From positions 1 through 46,895 of the forward strand of contig CAIOHR010000094.1 in assembly GCA_903858115.1 (NCBI GenBank): a stretch of DNA of 46,895 nucleotides, read 5' to 3'. The position numbers were made by a program, and so were the translations under genes. Below are positions 1 to 7,916 of this stretch, one piece after another. Position 1 is the first letter of the stretch. Each line of letters opens with the position of its first letter. The notes below the pieces were generated by a model. The model worked only from the letters and a program-made list of their open reading frames with translations. It was not told where the DNA came from and made no database searches. This DNA is from an uncultured Pirellula sp. GTDB taxonomy: Bacteria; Planctomycetota; Planctomycetia; Pirellulales; Pirellulaceae.

Positions 1-26
1 AGCTCACTTGGCAGTCTAAACAACGC

Positions 27-54
27 TTGCGGGACAAGTTCGTGGGGCTATAAT
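27..54 (+). promoter_or_regulatory. Promoter of the tRNA-Asp gene
   Basis: A TTGCGG -35 box at 27-32 and a perfect TATAAT -10 box at 49-54 are separated by 16 bases. The predicted transcription start, near 61, lies about 7 bases before the mature tRNA 5' end at 68. The fit to a sigma-70 type promoter is good; the call is inferred from sequence only. Confidence 0.7.
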
Positions 55-67
55 CCTGTGCACATGA

Positions 68-141
68 GGGGTCGTAGCTCAATTGGTTAGAGCACCGGAC
101 TGTCGATCCGGAGGTTGCGGGTTCGAGCCCCGTCGACCTCG
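68..141 (+). tRNA. tRNA-Asp (anticodon GTC)
   Basis: The cloverleaf can be folded by hand. The acceptor stem is 68-74 with 134-140 (one G-T pair), U8/A9 are at 75-76, the anticodon stem is 95-99 with 107-111 around the loop at 100-106, and the T arm is 117-121 with 129-133 around a TTCGAGC loop. The anticodon at 102-104 is GTC, which reads aspartate codons. The discriminator base is G at 141. CCA is not encoded, so it must be added after transcription. A promoter ends 14 bases upstream and a terminator begins 10 bases downstream, so this looks like a single-gene transcription unit. Confidence 0.97.
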
Positions 142-150
142 CCTCATCAA

Positions 151-182
151 AAACCCCGGACGTCCTGTCTGGGGTTTTTTTA
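151..182 (+). terminator. Rho-independent terminator of tRNA-Asp
   Basis: The arms AAACCCC (151-157) and GGGGTTT (171-177) form a stem around a 13-base loop that itself contains the palindrome GGACGTCC. A run of T follows. It lies just downstream of the tRNA and fits as its intrinsic terminator. Confidence 0.8.
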
Positions 183-216
183 TTTCGTCTGGGTTTTTTT
201 TCGTCTAGGGTTTTTT
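167..216 (+). repeat. Triplicated terminator 3' arm and T-tract
   Basis: The unit GTCT(G/A)GGG followed by 6-8 T occurs three times in a row: about 167-181, 186-201 and 202-216. Each copy carries a GGGTTT that could pair with the single upstream AAACCCC arm at 151-157. It looks like local duplication of the terminator tail, possibly by replication slippage. Confidence 0.6.
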
Positions 217-299
217 ATTGGAAGCTGCAGGCTAGGCCGACTGGATCGTCTGGCGGCCAGTTTTGTGGATACGGCAAACACTCCAACTTGGATCGAAAG

Positions 300-485
300 A
301 TGAAACGTTATTCAAAGTTCCTGAAGCAGACATGGTGGTTGTGGCTGACCTATACAATCATCACTGCCCTGCTGATCTACTTCGTCAGCCCGGTATTCTT
401 CGTTGTCATTCCGATGATGATCGTAAACTTTTTCTACTTTGCGTTGGTCCGCTACAACGAGGATGGCGACTTCATCGGAGCGTAA
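300..485 (+). CDS. Small two-helix membrane protein, function unknown
   Basis: This 61-residue protein has a basic N-terminus (MKRYSKFLK), then two hydrophobic segments at about residues 10-29 and 31-50 separated by the short break SPVF, and a short acidic tail ending DEDGDF-like (NEDGDFIGA). It should be a small inner-membrane protein with both ends on the same side. An in-frame TTG lies 12 bases upstream at 288; ATG 300 was chosen because the basic residues then directly precede the first helix. The preceding GATCGAAAG is a weak ribosome site. A 7-bp hairpin follows the stop. No family was recognised, and no role can be given. Confidence 0.6.
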   Translation: MKRYSKFLKQTWWLWLTYTIITALLIYFVSPVFFVVIPMMIVNFFYFALVRYNEDGDFIGA

Positions 486-486
486 A

Positions 487-506
487 GTGCGATTCTGTGA
501 TCGCAC
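487..506 (+). other. Hairpin after the small membrane gene
   Basis: GTGCGAT (487-493) and ATCGCAC (500-506) are perfectly complementary around a 6-base loop, one base after the stop codon. There is no T-tract, so it may protect an mRNA 3' end or be a weak terminator. Confidence 0.35.
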
Positions 507-588
507 GCCTGGCGTTCAACCCTCCACTAAATGGGCTCTTGATCAGCGAAAGAACCCTTGCGTAGCGTGCAATGTATCAAACTCGAGA

Positions 589-1896
589 TCACTTATGCCG
601 ATCTTCATTTCCAGTGATCAGCCTTGCCGTTCGGTTTCGAGTGGCATAGTTCCAGAACCATTGAAAGACCACTAGCATCCTGTTTTCAAATCTGGCCAAG
701 TACAGAATGTGGATGAACAGCCATGCTAGCCAAGCAAGCTTGCCGGTCAGACGAATTCTGCCTGATTCAACAATGGCATGAGAGCGTCCGATCGTGGCCA
801 TATTTCCTTTATCCCAGTACTGAAAAGGCTGAGTGCATTTTCGGCCGGAAATCGTAGCGTTTAACAATTTGCCAACGTAACTTCCTTGCTGGATGGCCAC
901 GGGCGCAACGCCTGGTAATGTCTTTCCATCGTGAGTTGGGAAATTCGCTAGATCTCCGATAACAAAAATGTTGGAATGCTCGGCAATAGAACACCTTGCC
1001 TCCACTTGTACACGACCACTACGGTCTAACAATGCTGGCAGGTCGTAGGCTTCTGCCAGTTTCTTTCCGAGCGGTGAAGCTTTGACGCCAGCGGCCCAGA
1101 TGACAGTCTCTGTTTCGATCGTTAGGGGTCGGCCATTTTGTGTTACAACGACATGCTTCGGGAAAATCTCCGACAATCGTGTTTCATTCATGACTTCGAC
1201 TCCCATGGAACGCAAGTCTTTCCCTGCTTGTATCGAAAGAGACTCGTGGTATCGATCAAGTACCAGTTTGCTATTCTCGACGAGGATCACTCGAGCGGTC
1301 GTGGGGTTGATGGACCGAAAATCCTTTTTCATAGTTTGCTTGGATAGTTCCGCAATGGAACCAGCCATCTCCACACCTGTCGGACCGCCGCCGACGATGA
1401 CAAAGGTTAGGAGCCTCGCAATCTCCAAGGGATCGTGGCTGCGTTCTGCTCTCTCAAAAGCGGATAGAACTCTACGTCGAATAACTGTCGCATCTTCGAT
1501 TGTTTTGAGTCCTGGCGCGACAGGCTCCCAATCGACGTCACGCCCAAAATAATGGTGCGTCGATCCCGTTGCCAAAACCAAGTAGTCGAAAGGTAATTGG
1601 GTCCCGTCCTCCAGAATCACACATGAGTTGGCTTTATCGAACGACTCGACCGTTCCCATCAACACTTGTACGTTCCGTTGACAGCGAAAGATACTTCGGA
1701 GAGGAGCAGCAATGTTCGCGGGGGATAAGCCTCCCGTTGCGACTTGGTAGAGTAGCGGTTGAAACAAATGGAAGTTGCGTTTGTCGACGAGCGTAATGTT
1801 AGCCGACGTTCGACGCATCGCCTTTGCACACATCATCCCGCCAAATCCACCTCCAACGATTACCACATTTGTTGGCATGGCGCATCCACTATTCAT
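589..1896 (-). CDS. ndh: Type II NADH dehydrogenase (NDH-2)
   Basis: This 435-residue FAD enzyme should pass electrons from NADH to quinone at the inner face of the membrane without pumping protons. Visible marks are the FAD Rossmann motif GGGFGG near residue 15, a second dinucleotide motif GGGPTGVEMAG near residue 168 for NADH, the AAGV segment, and GDLA near residue 317, the FAD-contacting aspartate region. The C-terminal 45 residues are rich in Trp, Leu and Phe and match the membrane-anchoring helices of NDH-2. The length fits the family (about 400-450). The start overlaps the end of the upstream cupin gene by 8 bases, which suggests translational coupling. A second ATG at 1878 is possible. 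Sulfide:quinone reductase is less likely because the disulfide cysteines are absent. Confidence 0.88.
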   Translation of the reverse strand: MNSGCAMPTNVVIVGGGFGGMMCAKAMRRTSANITLVDKRNFHLFQPLLYQVATGGLSPANIAAPLRSIFRCQRNVQVLMGTVESFDKANSCVILEDGTQLPFDYLVLATGSTHHYFGRDVDWEPVAPGLKTIEDATVIRRRVLSAFERAERSHDPLEIARLLTFVIVGGGPTGVEMAGSIAELSKQTMKKDFRSINPTTARVILVENSKLVLDRYHESLSIQAGKDLRSMGVEVMNETRLSEIFPKHVVVTQNGRPLTIETETVIWAAGVKASPLGKKLAEAYDLPALLDRSGRVQVEARCSIAEHSNIFVIGDLANFPTHDGKTLPGVAPVAIQQGSYVGKLLNATISGRKCTQPFQYWDKGNMATIGRSHAIVESGRIRLTGKLAWLAWLFIHILYLARFENRMLVVFQWFWNYATRNRTARLITGNEDRHK

Positions 1897-2317
1897 TCTC
1901 TGTATCGACAGTCATTTTCTCTTCGACCAATTTGTCCGCTATCACTCTATCCACCATGACTGTGTCGTCATGTTCATAGCCTGGCGAACAACAGCAAAGC
2001 AATCGCAATGGAACAAACCCCGTATTGTCCAACCAGTGAACGATACCAGGCGGGATCGCGATCGCATCTCCGGGACGCACCAAAAAGGATCGGTCTCCCA
2101 GAACCATCGTCGCAGTCCCTTCGAGGATGTAGTAGATTTCCTCGGACATTGGATGGTAATGGGCGTCGGTTGAAGTACGAGGAGGCACCGTCGCTTCCGC
2201 GAGACTTTGCTTTCTTATCGTAGAGTTCCGATGCGAAAGCAACTCTCGAATGAGTGACCCGTCTTTTGTGACAAAAGGTTCGCAGCTTTCGAGGGGAACG
2301 ACAGATTTATTGTTCAT
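1889..2317 (-). CDS. Cupin-domain protein
   Basis: The protein has 142 residues and a single small beta-barrel (cupin_2 type). The first cupin motif is visible as HYHPMSEEIYYILEG, with two His and a Glu that normally bind a metal; the second is the PGDAIAIPPGIVH segment, whose final His would complete the site. ATG at 2317 was chosen. The frame stays open upstream to 2491, but that part is low-complexity and unlike the family. Such proteins range from dioxygenases and isomerases to sensors, and no substrate can be read from the sequence. The gene is first in a two-gene minus-strand unit and its end overlaps the NDH-2 start, so the two are probably made together. Confidence 0.8.
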   Translation of the reverse strand: MNNKSVVPLESCEPFVTKDGSLIRELLSHRNSTIRKQSLAEATVPPRTSTDAHYHPMSEEIYYILEGTATMVLGDRSFLVRPGDAIAIPPGIVHWLDNTGFVPLRLLCCCSPGYEHDDTVMVDRVIADKLVEEKMTVDTENE

Positions 2318-2388
2318 GGATCGCCGGAAATTGGAGGACAATCGTAATAGTATGGACAAATGGCATTCCTGCCGATGCGGGATCGGAT

Positions 2389-2394
2389 TATAAT
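2389..2394 (+). promoter_or_regulatory. Candidate -10 box for the cimA leader
   Basis: A perfect TATAAT at 2389-2394 on the plus strand would start a transcript near 2401, giving a leader of about 218 bases before cimA. No good -35 box is seen 16-18 bases upstream, so the promoter may depend on an activator or be weak. Confidence 0.45.
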
Positions 2395-2452
2395 GCTCTT
2401 CGATACGAAATAGATATCCCTTAAACTGCATTGAACTCCGTTGTTTTCTAAC

Positions 2453-2494
2453 TTGCTCTTCATTGTCGAAATTATTATTCCCCGGCCGCAATAG
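2453..2494 (+). CDS. Putative branched-chain-rich leader peptide of cimA
   Basis: A short frame starting at TTG 2453 (or TTG 2441) and ending at TAG 2492-2494 encodes MLFIVEIIIPRPQ. Five of its first nine residues are Ile or Val, with Leu and Phe, and three consecutive ATT Ile codons (2471-2479) end exactly where the 5' arm of the first leader hairpin begins at 2480. This is the layout of ilv/leu leader peptides, in which a ribosome stalled at Ile codons decides which RNA structure forms. There is no ATG and no clear Shine-Dalgarno, which is the main weakness of the call. The coding function is inferred. Confidence 0.45.
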   Translation: MLFIVEIIIPRPQ

Positions 2495-2570
2495 GCTTCG
2501 GGGTGCAATGGCCGATTGGCTACAGCACGAAACTTAACCCCTGAAGTCGCAAGGCTCCAGGGGTTTTTTT
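2480..2570 (+). promoter_or_regulatory. Transcription attenuator upstream of cimA
   Basis: Three overlapping structures can form. Hairpin 1 pairs CCCCG 2480-2484 with CGGGG 2499-2503 and GCC 2485-2487 with GGC 2494-2496. The antiterminator pairs 2494-2504 with 2537-2548 (11 pairs including one G-U, one bulged T at 2542). The terminator pairs AACCCCTG 2536-2543 with CAGGGGTT 2558-2565 before a T-run. The antiterminator uses bases needed by both other stems, so the states exclude each other. Together with the Ile-rich leader peptide this predicts ribosome-mediated attenuation by isoleucine supply. The pairings are seen; the regulation is inferred. Confidence 0.6.
2536..2570 (+). terminator. Intrinsic terminator within the cimA leader
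   Basis: An 8-bp stem AACCCCTG/CAGGGGTT (2536-2543 with 2558-2565) is followed by T through 2570. It sits 48 bases before the cimA start on the same strand with no complete upstream plus-strand gene to terminate, which argues that it acts on the cimA transcript itself. Confidence 0.75.
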
Positions 2571-2618
2571 GTTCTCCATTTTCACTAGCTTTCAACCGAT
2601 TCCATACCACGACTCATC

Positions 2619-4205
2619 ATGACTGACAGATCCATCCATATCTACGACACCACTCTTCGTGATGGAACGCAAGGGGAAGGCGTTAGCCTTTCGTTGCAGG
2701 ACAAGCTCAATATTGCCGGGCGACTAGCCGAAATCGGAATCGATATGATCGAGGGCGGTTATCCCCTTTCGAACGAGAAAGATACGCTTTTTTTTCAACG
2801 CGTGAAAAATCTTTCGCTCGGTTCGAGTCTCATTGCCGCGTTCGGAATGACGCGACGCCGGGGGATGAGAGCTGAAGATGATCCGGGAATGAAGGCGCTC
2901 GTGGCTGCGGAAACGCCAGTCATAACCGTTGTCGGCAAGTCCTGGGACTTTCATGCCACCAATGTACTGGGCGTGTCGCTCCAAGAAAACTTGGACATGA
3001 TTTCGGAGAGCGTTGCATTTCTAGCGAAGTATTCGCAAATCGTTTACGACGCCGAACATTTCTTCGATGGCTACAAAGCAAACCGCGAGTATGCACTTCA
3101 AGCGATCGCTTCTGCAGCTTCTGCCGGCGCCAAGTGGATCGTGTTTTGCGATACCAACGGCGGAACGTTACCGGAGGAAGTGGCAGCGATCGTTCGGGAT
3201 GCCAAGGAGTCTTTAGGGGTACTGCCTGTGAAGTTCGGGATTCATTGCCATAACGACGGTGACCTTGCAACTGCTAATTCACTGGCCGCGATTGATGCAG
3301 GGTGTGATCAGGTACAGGGAACCATCAATGGAATCGGAGAGCGATGTGGAAACGCTGATCTGGTCGCGGTTATGGCCAACTTGCAATTCAAAAAGAAAGA
3401 CTACCGGGTACTTGGCGGCCATTCCCTCACACATCTTACCGAGCTGTCTCGGTATGTTTACGAAACGGCTAATCTTCAGTTGAGGAGTGGCCAACCGTTC
3501 GTAGGAAAAAGTGCTTTCGCTCACAAAGGTGGTATGCACGTTCACGCAGTAAACAAGTTCGCACACACATACGAACATATGGATCCTGCCAAAGTAGGCA
3601 ACGAGCGACGAATACTGGTAAGCGAACTTTCCGGACGATCGAACATCGCAGCCTTAACACAAGAACAAGGATTGCCAAGCGATCGAGGGACCCTCGATTC
3701 AATCCTCGCAGAAGTGGTCTCCAAAGAGAACCGAGGCTTTCAATTCGAAGCAGCCGAAGGCTCATTCGATTTGCTGGTGAAACGATGCACTGGGCAGTAT
3801 CAACCGCACTTTCAAACCATCAAATACCAAGTGCTCGCAGGAGACATTGAGGCCCAGGAAGCGCACGCCTATGCCGAGGCGATTCTCAAGGTGCAGGTGA
3901 AAGATAAAGTCATGGTCGAAGCAGCCGAAGGACATGGGCCTGTCAACGCCATGGATGATGCACTTCGCAAAGCGTTATTGCCTTTCTATCCCCAATTAGA
4001 TTCTATGCGACTGATTGACTTTAAAGTACGGGTCGTCAACGGCGAGGCAGGAACGGCGGCACGCATTCGGGTGAATATCGAAAGTGCTGATGAGCACTCG
4101 ACCTGGAGGACAATCGGCGTCAGCGAAAACATCATCGAAGCCAGTTGGCAGGCGCTTGTGGATGCTGTGGAATTCAAACTTCACCAGACGACAACGGATC
4201 GATGA
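2619..4205 (+). CDS. cimA: (R)-citramalate synthase
   Basis: This 528-residue enzyme should condense pyruvate with acetyl-CoA to citramalate, the first step of the threonine-independent route to isoleucine. The DTTLRDG motif of the DRE-TIM metallolyase family is at residues 10-16, the metal-binding HCH triad gives H209 and H211 followed by ND, and a GIGERCGNADL segment follows. The TIM barrel fills about residues 5-270, with a HKGGMHVHA linker near 305-313 and a C-terminal LeuA-type regulatory domain from about 390 that normally binds isoleucine. The length and the lack of a leuA-typical N-terminus favour the CimA subfamily over 2-isopropylmalate synthase. ATG 2619 starts the conserved region at once. 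The leader carries an attenuator that fits an isoleucine pathway. Confidence 0.92.
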   Translation: MTDRSIHIYDTTLRDGTQGEGVSLSLQDKLNIAGRLAEIGIDMIEGGYPLSNEKDTLFFQRVKNLSLGSSLIAAFGMTRRRGMRAEDDPGMKALVAAETPVITVVGKSWDFHATNVLGVSLQENLDMISESVAFLAKYSQIVYDAEHFFDGYKANREYALQAIASAASAGAKWIVFCDTNGGTLPEEVAAIVRDAKESLGVLPVKFGIHCHNDGDLATANSLAAIDAGCDQVQGTINGIGERCGNADLVAVMANLQFKKKDYRVLGGHSLTHLTELSRYVYETANLQLRSGQPFVGKSAFAHKGGMHVHAVNKFAHTYEHMDPAKVGNERRILVSELSGRSNIAALTQEQGLPSDRGTLDSILAEVVSKENRGFQFEAAEGSFDLLVKRCTGQYQPHFQTIKYQVLAGDIEAQEAHAYAEAILKVQVKDKVMVEAAEGHGPVNAMDDALRKALLPFYPQLDSMRLIDFKVRVVNGEAGTAARIRVNIESADEHSTWRTIGVSENIIEASWQALVDAVEFKLHQTTTDR

Positions 4206-4517
4206 TTTAAATACTCCAGAGTCCGCTTGAGTTTTGCTAGTTGTTCAGGTTCACTTCCATGCGCGATCGGCGAATGACACCCCCTTTTTGATCGATCTTC
4301 AATGAGGTCAACTAGAGCGTCTGCATTGCGGAAGGTTTGATGACGAGCCGTGAATCGAACTGGATCGAGCTCGTGGAAGCGAGAATCCCAAGGGAAACCA
4401 GCGTTCTGTGGTCAGTTGCGCCAAAAACCTTTTGCGCTCCATTGATCTTTCGACTATCCTGGGGCGTATTCTCTCAACGACACAGACACACCTCATTTTG
4501 AATATTGAAGGGAAATA
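4206..4517 (+). other. Intergenic region, no gene seen
   Basis: These 312 bases hold no convincing gene or RNA. The 3' end provides a ribosome site (AAGGGAAAT, about 4507-4515) for the next gene. A possible promoter, TTGATC near 4442 and TATTCT near 4467, has a poor spacing of about 19 bases. No terminator for cimA was found. Confidence 0.5.
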
Positions 4518-7500
4518 ATGCATAGAAGATTCTGGAGCCGAGGTTCGCTTTTAGTGCTGGGACTAGGGGCGATCGGATGGGCGTATGGTGCCGCACAGGC
4601 GCAGGACTCCGACGTCCCCAAAGAGATTATGCCCGGTATCAATTCCGGCTTCGTGAGTCCTCTCAAATTTAGAGGCATCGGCCCCGCATTGATGTCTGGT
4701 CGAATCGGAGACATTGCGGTCGACCCAACTTCTCGATCCACCTGGTACGTCGCCGCCTCATCAGGAGGCGTGTGGAAGACGACCAACGCTGGAGTTTCGT
4801 TCACACCAATATTTGACGGATATGGCTCTTATTCGATCGGCTGCGTTGCCGTCAGCCCACACGACCGACACACGGTTTGGGTAGGTACAGGAGAGAATAA
4901 CTCACAGCGAAGCGTTGCATACGGTGACGGTCTCTACAAGTCCACCGATGGTGGCCAGTCCTTTTCGCGAGTCGGATTGGAGAATAGCGAACACATTGGG
5001 ATGATTGCGATTCATCCGAAAGATGGGAATACTGTCTTTGTCGCAGCACAGGGCCCGCTCTGGAAGGATGGCGGAGACCGGGGGCTCTACAAAACAACAG
5101 ATGGCGGCAAGAATTGGACTAAGGTGCTAGACATCAACCCGATGACTGGAATCAATGAGGTTCATATCGATCCCTCCAACCCAAACATCATGTACGCCTC
5201 TTCGTATCAGCGCCGCCGCCATACCTGGGTATTGATCGACGGTGGACCTGAATCGACGATCTACAAATCGACCGATGGTGGTACCACTTGGAAGAAGAGC
5301 AATCGCGGCCTTCCAGGGGGTGATCTGGGTAAGATTGGATTAGACATTTCTCCAGTCAACCCGGAAGTCGTTTACGCAATTGTTGAAGCCACCGAAGGAA
5401 GGGGTGGGTTCTTTCGAAGCGTGAATCATGGTGAAACATGGGAAAAGATGAGTAGCTATGTTTCGAATGGACCGCAATACTACAACGAAATCGTTTGTTG
5501 CCCTCATAGTGTAGATCGAATCTATTCTCTCGATACCAATCTGATGGTGAGCGAAGATGGCGGGAAGACTTTTGCACAGGCGGGAGAAGATGATAAGCAC
5601 GTCGACAACCATGCGATCATCATCGATCCAACGGATGTAAACCATTTGATCGTTGGTTGTGATGGTGGACTCTATGAGTCGTGGGATCGGGGCAAGACAT
5701 ACGACTTCAAACAGAATTTACCGCTCACGCAGTTCTATAAAGTAGCGGTCTCGAACGACAAACCCTTTTACTATGTGTACGGCGGTACCCAAGACAATGC
5801 GACCCAGGGTGGCCCTTCACGAACCAACAATTCACATGGTATTCGAAATAGCGACTGGTTCATCACCGTCTTTGGGGATGGCTTTGAACCAGCCGTTGAT
5901 CCGACAGATCCCGATACCGTCTACTCTCAATGGCAATACGGTGGGCTTGTTCGGTACAATCGAAAAACGGGCGAGAGAGTCGATATCAAACCGCAAGAAG
6001 CGAAGCAGGGACCACCGTTGCGATGGAACTGGGACTCCCCACTTTTTATCTCTCCTCACAATTCCAAACGAATCTACTATGCATCACAAATCCTTTTCCG
6101 AAGCGATGACCGAGGTGACAACTGGAACGCCGTCAGCCCAGACCTGACTCGGCAAATCGATCGAAACAAACTTAAAGTCATGGGACGTGTTTGGGGTGTC
6201 GACGCCGTAGCGAAAAACACTTCGACTTCACTCTATGGCAATATTGTCGCTATGGATGAATCGACAAAGGCCGAGGGCTTGCTGTACGTCGGGACCGACG
6301 ACGGATTGGTTCAGGTAAGCGAAGACGCTGGTCTCAACTGGCGAAAAGTAGATCGCTTCGGAACACTCGATGTACCTGAGTTCGGGTACATCAACGATAT
6401 CGAAGCCGATCTCTTTGATACGAACACGGTCTATGTCGCCATCAACAATCACCAACGCGGCGACTTCAAACCCTACATTCTCAAGTCTTCCGATCGTGGC
6501 AAGACATGGCAGGAAATCACAGGCGATCTACCTCAGCGTGGAAGTGTGTATTGCTTGAAGCAGGATCACGTGAATCCGAAACTCTTGTTCTGCGGAACGG
6601 AATTCGGATGTTACTTCACTGTAGATGGTGGAGAGAAATGGATTGCTCTTACATCAGGTTTACCGACCATCGCCATTCGAGATCTAGAAATCCAGCGTCG
6701 CGAGGACGATCTCGTTCTAGCTTCTTTTGGTCGAGGGTTTTTTATTCTTGATGACTATTCACCTCTTCGAGAACTGAAGCCCGAACTTCTCGAAATAAAT
6801 AAAATGTTCGGCATCAAGAAGGGGTTGATGTATCAACAAACCAGCCCGATGGGATCTTTTGGACGCGCTTTCCAAGGCGCGAATTTCTTTACAGCTCCCA
6901 ATCCAACCTACGGCACGATTTTTACATTCCATCTGAAGGAAGAACTGAAGTCCAAAAAGGGAGAAAGACTCAAAAAAGATCGAGAACTGAGCGCTGCAAA
7001 GAAAGATGTTCCGTATCCGAGCTGGGACGCTCTCAAGGACGAAGATCGCGAAGTCGCCCCCACTCGGTGGCTCGTGATTCGAGATGCTGGAGGCTCCGTC
7101 GTACGGAAAATCCCAACATCCACCGACAAAGGAATGGTTCGGGCTAGTTGGGACTTCCGCGCAGGTGGCGGAGGAGGCGGGCGGCGAGGTGGCGGAGGTG
7201 GTGGACCATTGGCAGTACCAGGAAAGTACACGGTCGAGGTTGCTCAGATGGTAGAGGGAGTCGTTACGGAAGTGATTCCCAAAACCGAGTTCGAAATCGA
7301 ACCGCTGACTTTCGGTGATACGTCGGAGGTCAACCGCTCGGCGATCAACGATTTCTCCAAGCAAGTGCTGAAGCTGGCTAACGCAGTTACCGCTGCTACC
7401 CAAAGTGCATCCGAAGCGAGCGAACAATTAGCAGCAATTGAGGCTTTGACGAAATCCGCTGCGGAAGTCGATCCAACATTGTGGAAAGATATCCGGGCAT

Positions 7501-7805
7501 TACAGGTTCGAATGTTGGACGTAACGGAGAAGTTTACAGGCGATTCCACCCGTGAGCGACGTAACGAAGACTCCATGCCCGGGCTTCAAGGGCGTTTGAT
7601 GAACGCGATGATGGGTGCGATGGGAAGCACGACTGGTCCAACGGGTACTCATAGACGTCAATTCGAAATTGCTGGCGAGGAGTTCGAAGCAGCGATGGTC
7701 GAGTTAAAGCAATTGCTGGAAACAGACGTTCCTGCCATGCTCAAGAGATTGGATGAATTGGGGGCGCCATGGACTCCAGGTCGTGCAATACCTAAATGGA
7801 AGTAA
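4518..7805 (+). CDS. Secreted Asp-box / VPS10-like beta-propeller protein
   Basis: The 1095-residue protein begins with a signal peptide (basic MHRR, hydrophobic stretch to about residue 22, cleavage near AQA-QD at 28). It is followed by many Asp-box repeats of the form S-x-D-x-G-x-x-W, for example STDGGQSF, TTDGGKNW, STDGGTTW, SEDGGKTF and SDRGKTW. These mark sialidase-, sortilin- or VPS10-type beta-propellers and occupy about residues 40-760. Then come a charged region, a glycine-rich linker with two poly-Gly runs (about 882-896), and a C-terminal helical part to the end. Proteins of this kind are often named glycosyl hydrolases, but sialidase catalytic residues cannot be assigned here, so activity is not claimed. 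A good ribosome site precedes ATG and a terminator follows. Confidence 0.85.
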   Translation: MHRRFWSRGSLLVLGLGAIGWAYGAAQAQDSDVPKEIMPGINSGFVSPLKFRGIGPALMSGRIGDIAVDPTSRSTWYVAASSGGVWKTTNAGVSFTPIFDGYGSYSIGCVAVSPHDRHTVWVGTGENNSQRSVAYGDGLYKSTDGGQSFSRVGLENSEHIGMIAIHPKDGNTVFVAAQGPLWKDGGDRGLYKTTDGGKNWTKVLDINPMTGINEVHIDPSNPNIMYASSYQRRRHTWVLIDGGPESTIYKSTDGGTTWKKSNRGLPGGDLGKIGLDISPVNPEVVYAIVEATEGRGGFFRSVNHGETWEKMSSYVSNGPQYYNEIVCCPHSVDRIYSLDTNLMVSEDGGKTFAQAGEDDKHVDNHAIIIDPTDVNHLIVGCDGGLYESWDRGKTYDFKQNLPLTQFYKVAVSNDKPFYYVYGGTQDNATQGGPSRTNNSHGIRNSDWFITVFGDGFEPAVDPTDPDTVYSQWQYGGLVRYNRKTGERVDIKPQEAKQGPPLRWNWDSPLFISPHNSKRIYYASQILFRSDDRGDNWNAVSPDLTRQIDRNKLKVMGRVWGVDAVAKNTSTSLYGNIVAMDESTKAEGLLYVGTDDGLVQVSEDAGLNWRKVDRFGTLDVPEFGYINDIEADLFDTNTVYVAINNHQRGDFKPYILKSSDRGKTWQEITGDLPQRGSVYCLKQDHVNPKLLFCGTEFGCYFTVDGGEKWIALTSGLPTIAIRDLEIQRREDDLVLASFGRGFFILDDYSPLRELKPELLEINKMFGIKKGLMYQQTSPMGSFGRAFQGANFFTAPNPTYGTIFTFHLKEELKSKKGERLKKDRELSAAKKDVPYPSWDALKDEDREVAPTRWLVIRDAGGSVVRKIPTSTDKGMVRASWDFRAGGGGGGRRGGGGGGPLAVPGKYTVEVAQMVEGVVTEVIPKTEFEIEPLTFGDTSEVNRSAINDFSKQVLKLANAVTAATQSASEASEQLAAIEALTKSAAEVDPTLWKDIRALQVRMLDVTEKFTGDSTRERRNEDSMPGLQGRLMNAMMGAMGSTTGPTGTHRRQFEIAGEEFEAAMVELKQLLETDVPAMLKRLDELGAPWTPGRAIPKWK

Positions 7806-7822
7806 CCGTATAGCGTTATCTT

Positions 7823-7848
7823 GCGTGAGTCGCTAGAGTCACGCTTTT
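7823..7848 (+). terminator. Rho-independent terminator of the VPS10-like gene
   Basis: GCGTGA (7823-7828) pairs with TCACGC (7839-7844), with inner TC/GA pairs, and is followed by TTTT. It begins 18 bases after the stop codon. Its presence argues against the TTG at 7821 as the start of the next gene. Confidence 0.7.
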
Positions 7849-7916
7849 CGGCAACATGCGGAACGAGCGATTCCATGTTGCCGTCCTGCGACTCTCGGAA
7901 AATGGGATGGATTCCT

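Noticed and set aside
263..565. 100-residue frame overlapping the small membrane protein
   Set aside because: It has no coherent hydrophobic or domain pattern and overlaps a more protein-like frame.
1082..1552. 156-residue plus-strand frame inside ndh
   Set aside because: It is antisense to a clear NDH-2 gene and has no recognisable domain or ribosome site.
2318..2491. N-terminal extension of the cupin protein
   Set aside because: The frame is open, but the extension is unlike cupins and overlaps the cimA leader structures. ATG 2317 gives a normal cupin length.
2508..2537. Mini-frame MADWLQHET as the cimA leader peptide
   Set aside because: It has only one branched-chain codon and lies in the loop of the antiterminator. 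The frame at 2453-2494 fits attenuation much better.
7821..7916. Earlier TTG/ATG starts for the PRMT-like gene
   Set aside because: TTG 7821 lies in the terminator hairpin of the previous gene, and the added residues are not PRMT-like. ATG 7875 and 7902 cannot be fully excluded.
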